Shown here: positions 63,461 to 64,000 of the stretch, in pieces
How positions within the stretch are numbered: the stretch's first letter is position 1
Layout: every line of letters starts with the position of its first letter
Source of the DNA: Xanthomonas cissicola
GTDB lineage: Bacteria; Pseudomonadota; Gammaproteobacteria; Xanthomonadales; Xanthomonadaceae
Reading direction: 5' to 3'
Assembly (NCBI RefSeq): GCF_008801575.1
Contig: NZ_VZPL01000019.1
Coordinates: 1 to 64,000 of the forward strand
Length of the DNA: 64,000 nucleotides
Notes under the pieces: generated by a model
The model's database searches: none
The model's input: only the letters and a program-made list of their open reading frames with translations
What the model was told of the DNA's origin: nothing
Program-made: the position numbers and the translations under genes

Positions 63461-64000
63461 ATGAACAAGCTGCATTCGAACACCCGTCGCACCCCATTGG
63501 CGGCCGCGCTTGCGGCTGCGCTCACCCTGCTTGCCAGCGGCGCAAGCGCGCAGGATACCGCCGCCACTCCAGGCGTCACCGAACTGGACAAGGTGATGGT
63601 CAAGGGCGTGCGCGGCGCGCAGGCCGAAGCCATCGAAAACAAGCGCAGCGCCGCGCAGATCATCGATTCGATCTCTGCCGAAGACATCGGCAAATTGCCC
63701 GACGTCACCATCACCGATTCGCTGCAGCGCGTGCCTGGGGTGCAGACCCGGCGCTCGGCCGGCGAAGGTTCGCAGCTCAATATCCGTGGCATGCCGCAGG
63801 TGCAGACCACCATGAACGGCGAGTTGTACTTGAGTGCCGGCGGCGGCGATCAATATGGTCAGCCGAACATCGGCCGCGCGCAGCCGGATTTCGTGGATAT
63901 CCCGCCCACGCTGTTCAGTGGCGTGGATGTGATCAAGTCGCCCACTGCCGCCGATCTGGATGGCGGCATCAGCGGCACGGTCTCGCTGAAGACGCGGCGC
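63461..64000 (+). CDS. TonB-dependent receptor, N-terminal 180 residues (partial)
   Basis: An open frame from ATG 63461, preceded by GGAGGGG, to the window edge without stops. It has a signal peptide (to ASAQ), a TonB-box-like VTELDKVMVKG, and the plug domain of the large TIGR01782-type receptors: IDSISAEDIGKLPDVTITDS, LQRVPGVQTRR, LNIRGMPQVQTTMNG, and VIKSPTADLDGGISGTVSLK. This class usually imports oligosaccharides or other nutrients in Xanthomonas. Position after GH2/GH97 suggests it takes up the oligosaccharide those enzymes degrade. Confidence 0.9.
   Translation, partial: MNKLHSNTRRTPLAAALAAALTLLASGASAQDTAATPGVTELDKVMVKGVRGAQAEAIENKRSAAQIIDSISAEDIGKLPDVTITDSLQRVPGVQTRRSAGEGSQLNIRGMPQVQTTMNGELYLSAGGGDQYGQPNIGRAQPDFVDIPPTLFSGVDVIKSPTAADLDGGISGTVSLKTRR

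Overview
The window looks like a chromosomal segment of a Xanthomonas-type gammaproteobacterium (family Lysobacteraceae). The case rests on high GC, many TonB-dependent receptors and secreted hydrolases, a bifunctional CysNC, a TonB-fused BlaR-like protein, a GTAG-headed REP hairpin and GATTCCC heptamer repeats. The genus is an inference from protein style and gene order; no database search was possible.

Layout. 1-230: end of an IS5-family insertion sequence. 341-3607: secreted PI-PLC-like phosphodiesterase and an acetyl-CoA hydrolase/transferase. 3716-6001: a BlaI-type repressor with its operators, a BlaR/M56 peptidase fused to a TonB C-terminal domain, and a lipoprotein. 6099-8192: molybdate transporter modABC. 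8268-9921: persulfide-dioxygenase-like MBL enzyme and S1/P1 nuclease. 10153-11503: two tandem OmpW porins. 11790-15523: small secreted proteins around gapA. 15704-19902: a DUF2339/DUF3999 membrane pair. 20219-25411: lower glycolysis (pgk, a HAD phosphatase, pyk, fbaB), co-directional with gapA. 25618-26860: macrodomain hydrolase and an ICMT-like methyltransferase.

Sulfur assimilation fills two blocks. cysK and a shortened cysG face cysB (27157-30483). cysH-cysI-cysJ face cysD-cysNC (37561-45009). Together they cover sulfate activation, PAPS reduction, sulfite reduction, siroheme methylation and cysteine synthesis. Between the blocks lie a GAF histidine kinase and a probable metal-uptake module: DUF2946 protein, TonB-dependent receptor and His-rich PepSY membrane protein. 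An RND efflux pair, M1 aminopeptidase, GNAT acetyltransferase, SpoU methylase, carboxylesterase and neprosin-like glutamic peptidase follow. The right end is a carbohydrate-utilisation locus: GH97 and GH2 glycosidases diverging from a perfect LacI-type palindrome, then a large TonB receptor that runs off the window.

Most interesting observation: a roughly 103-bp palindromic element made of four GGGAATC-type heptamers, a 46-48 bp spacer and four GATTCCC heptamers. It occurs twice in the cys genes. One copy is exactly 102 bp and sits in frame inside the 5' end of cysN; the other (104 bp) abuts the cysI start codon. The heptamer reads without stops in all six frames, so the element can enter reading frames harmlessly.
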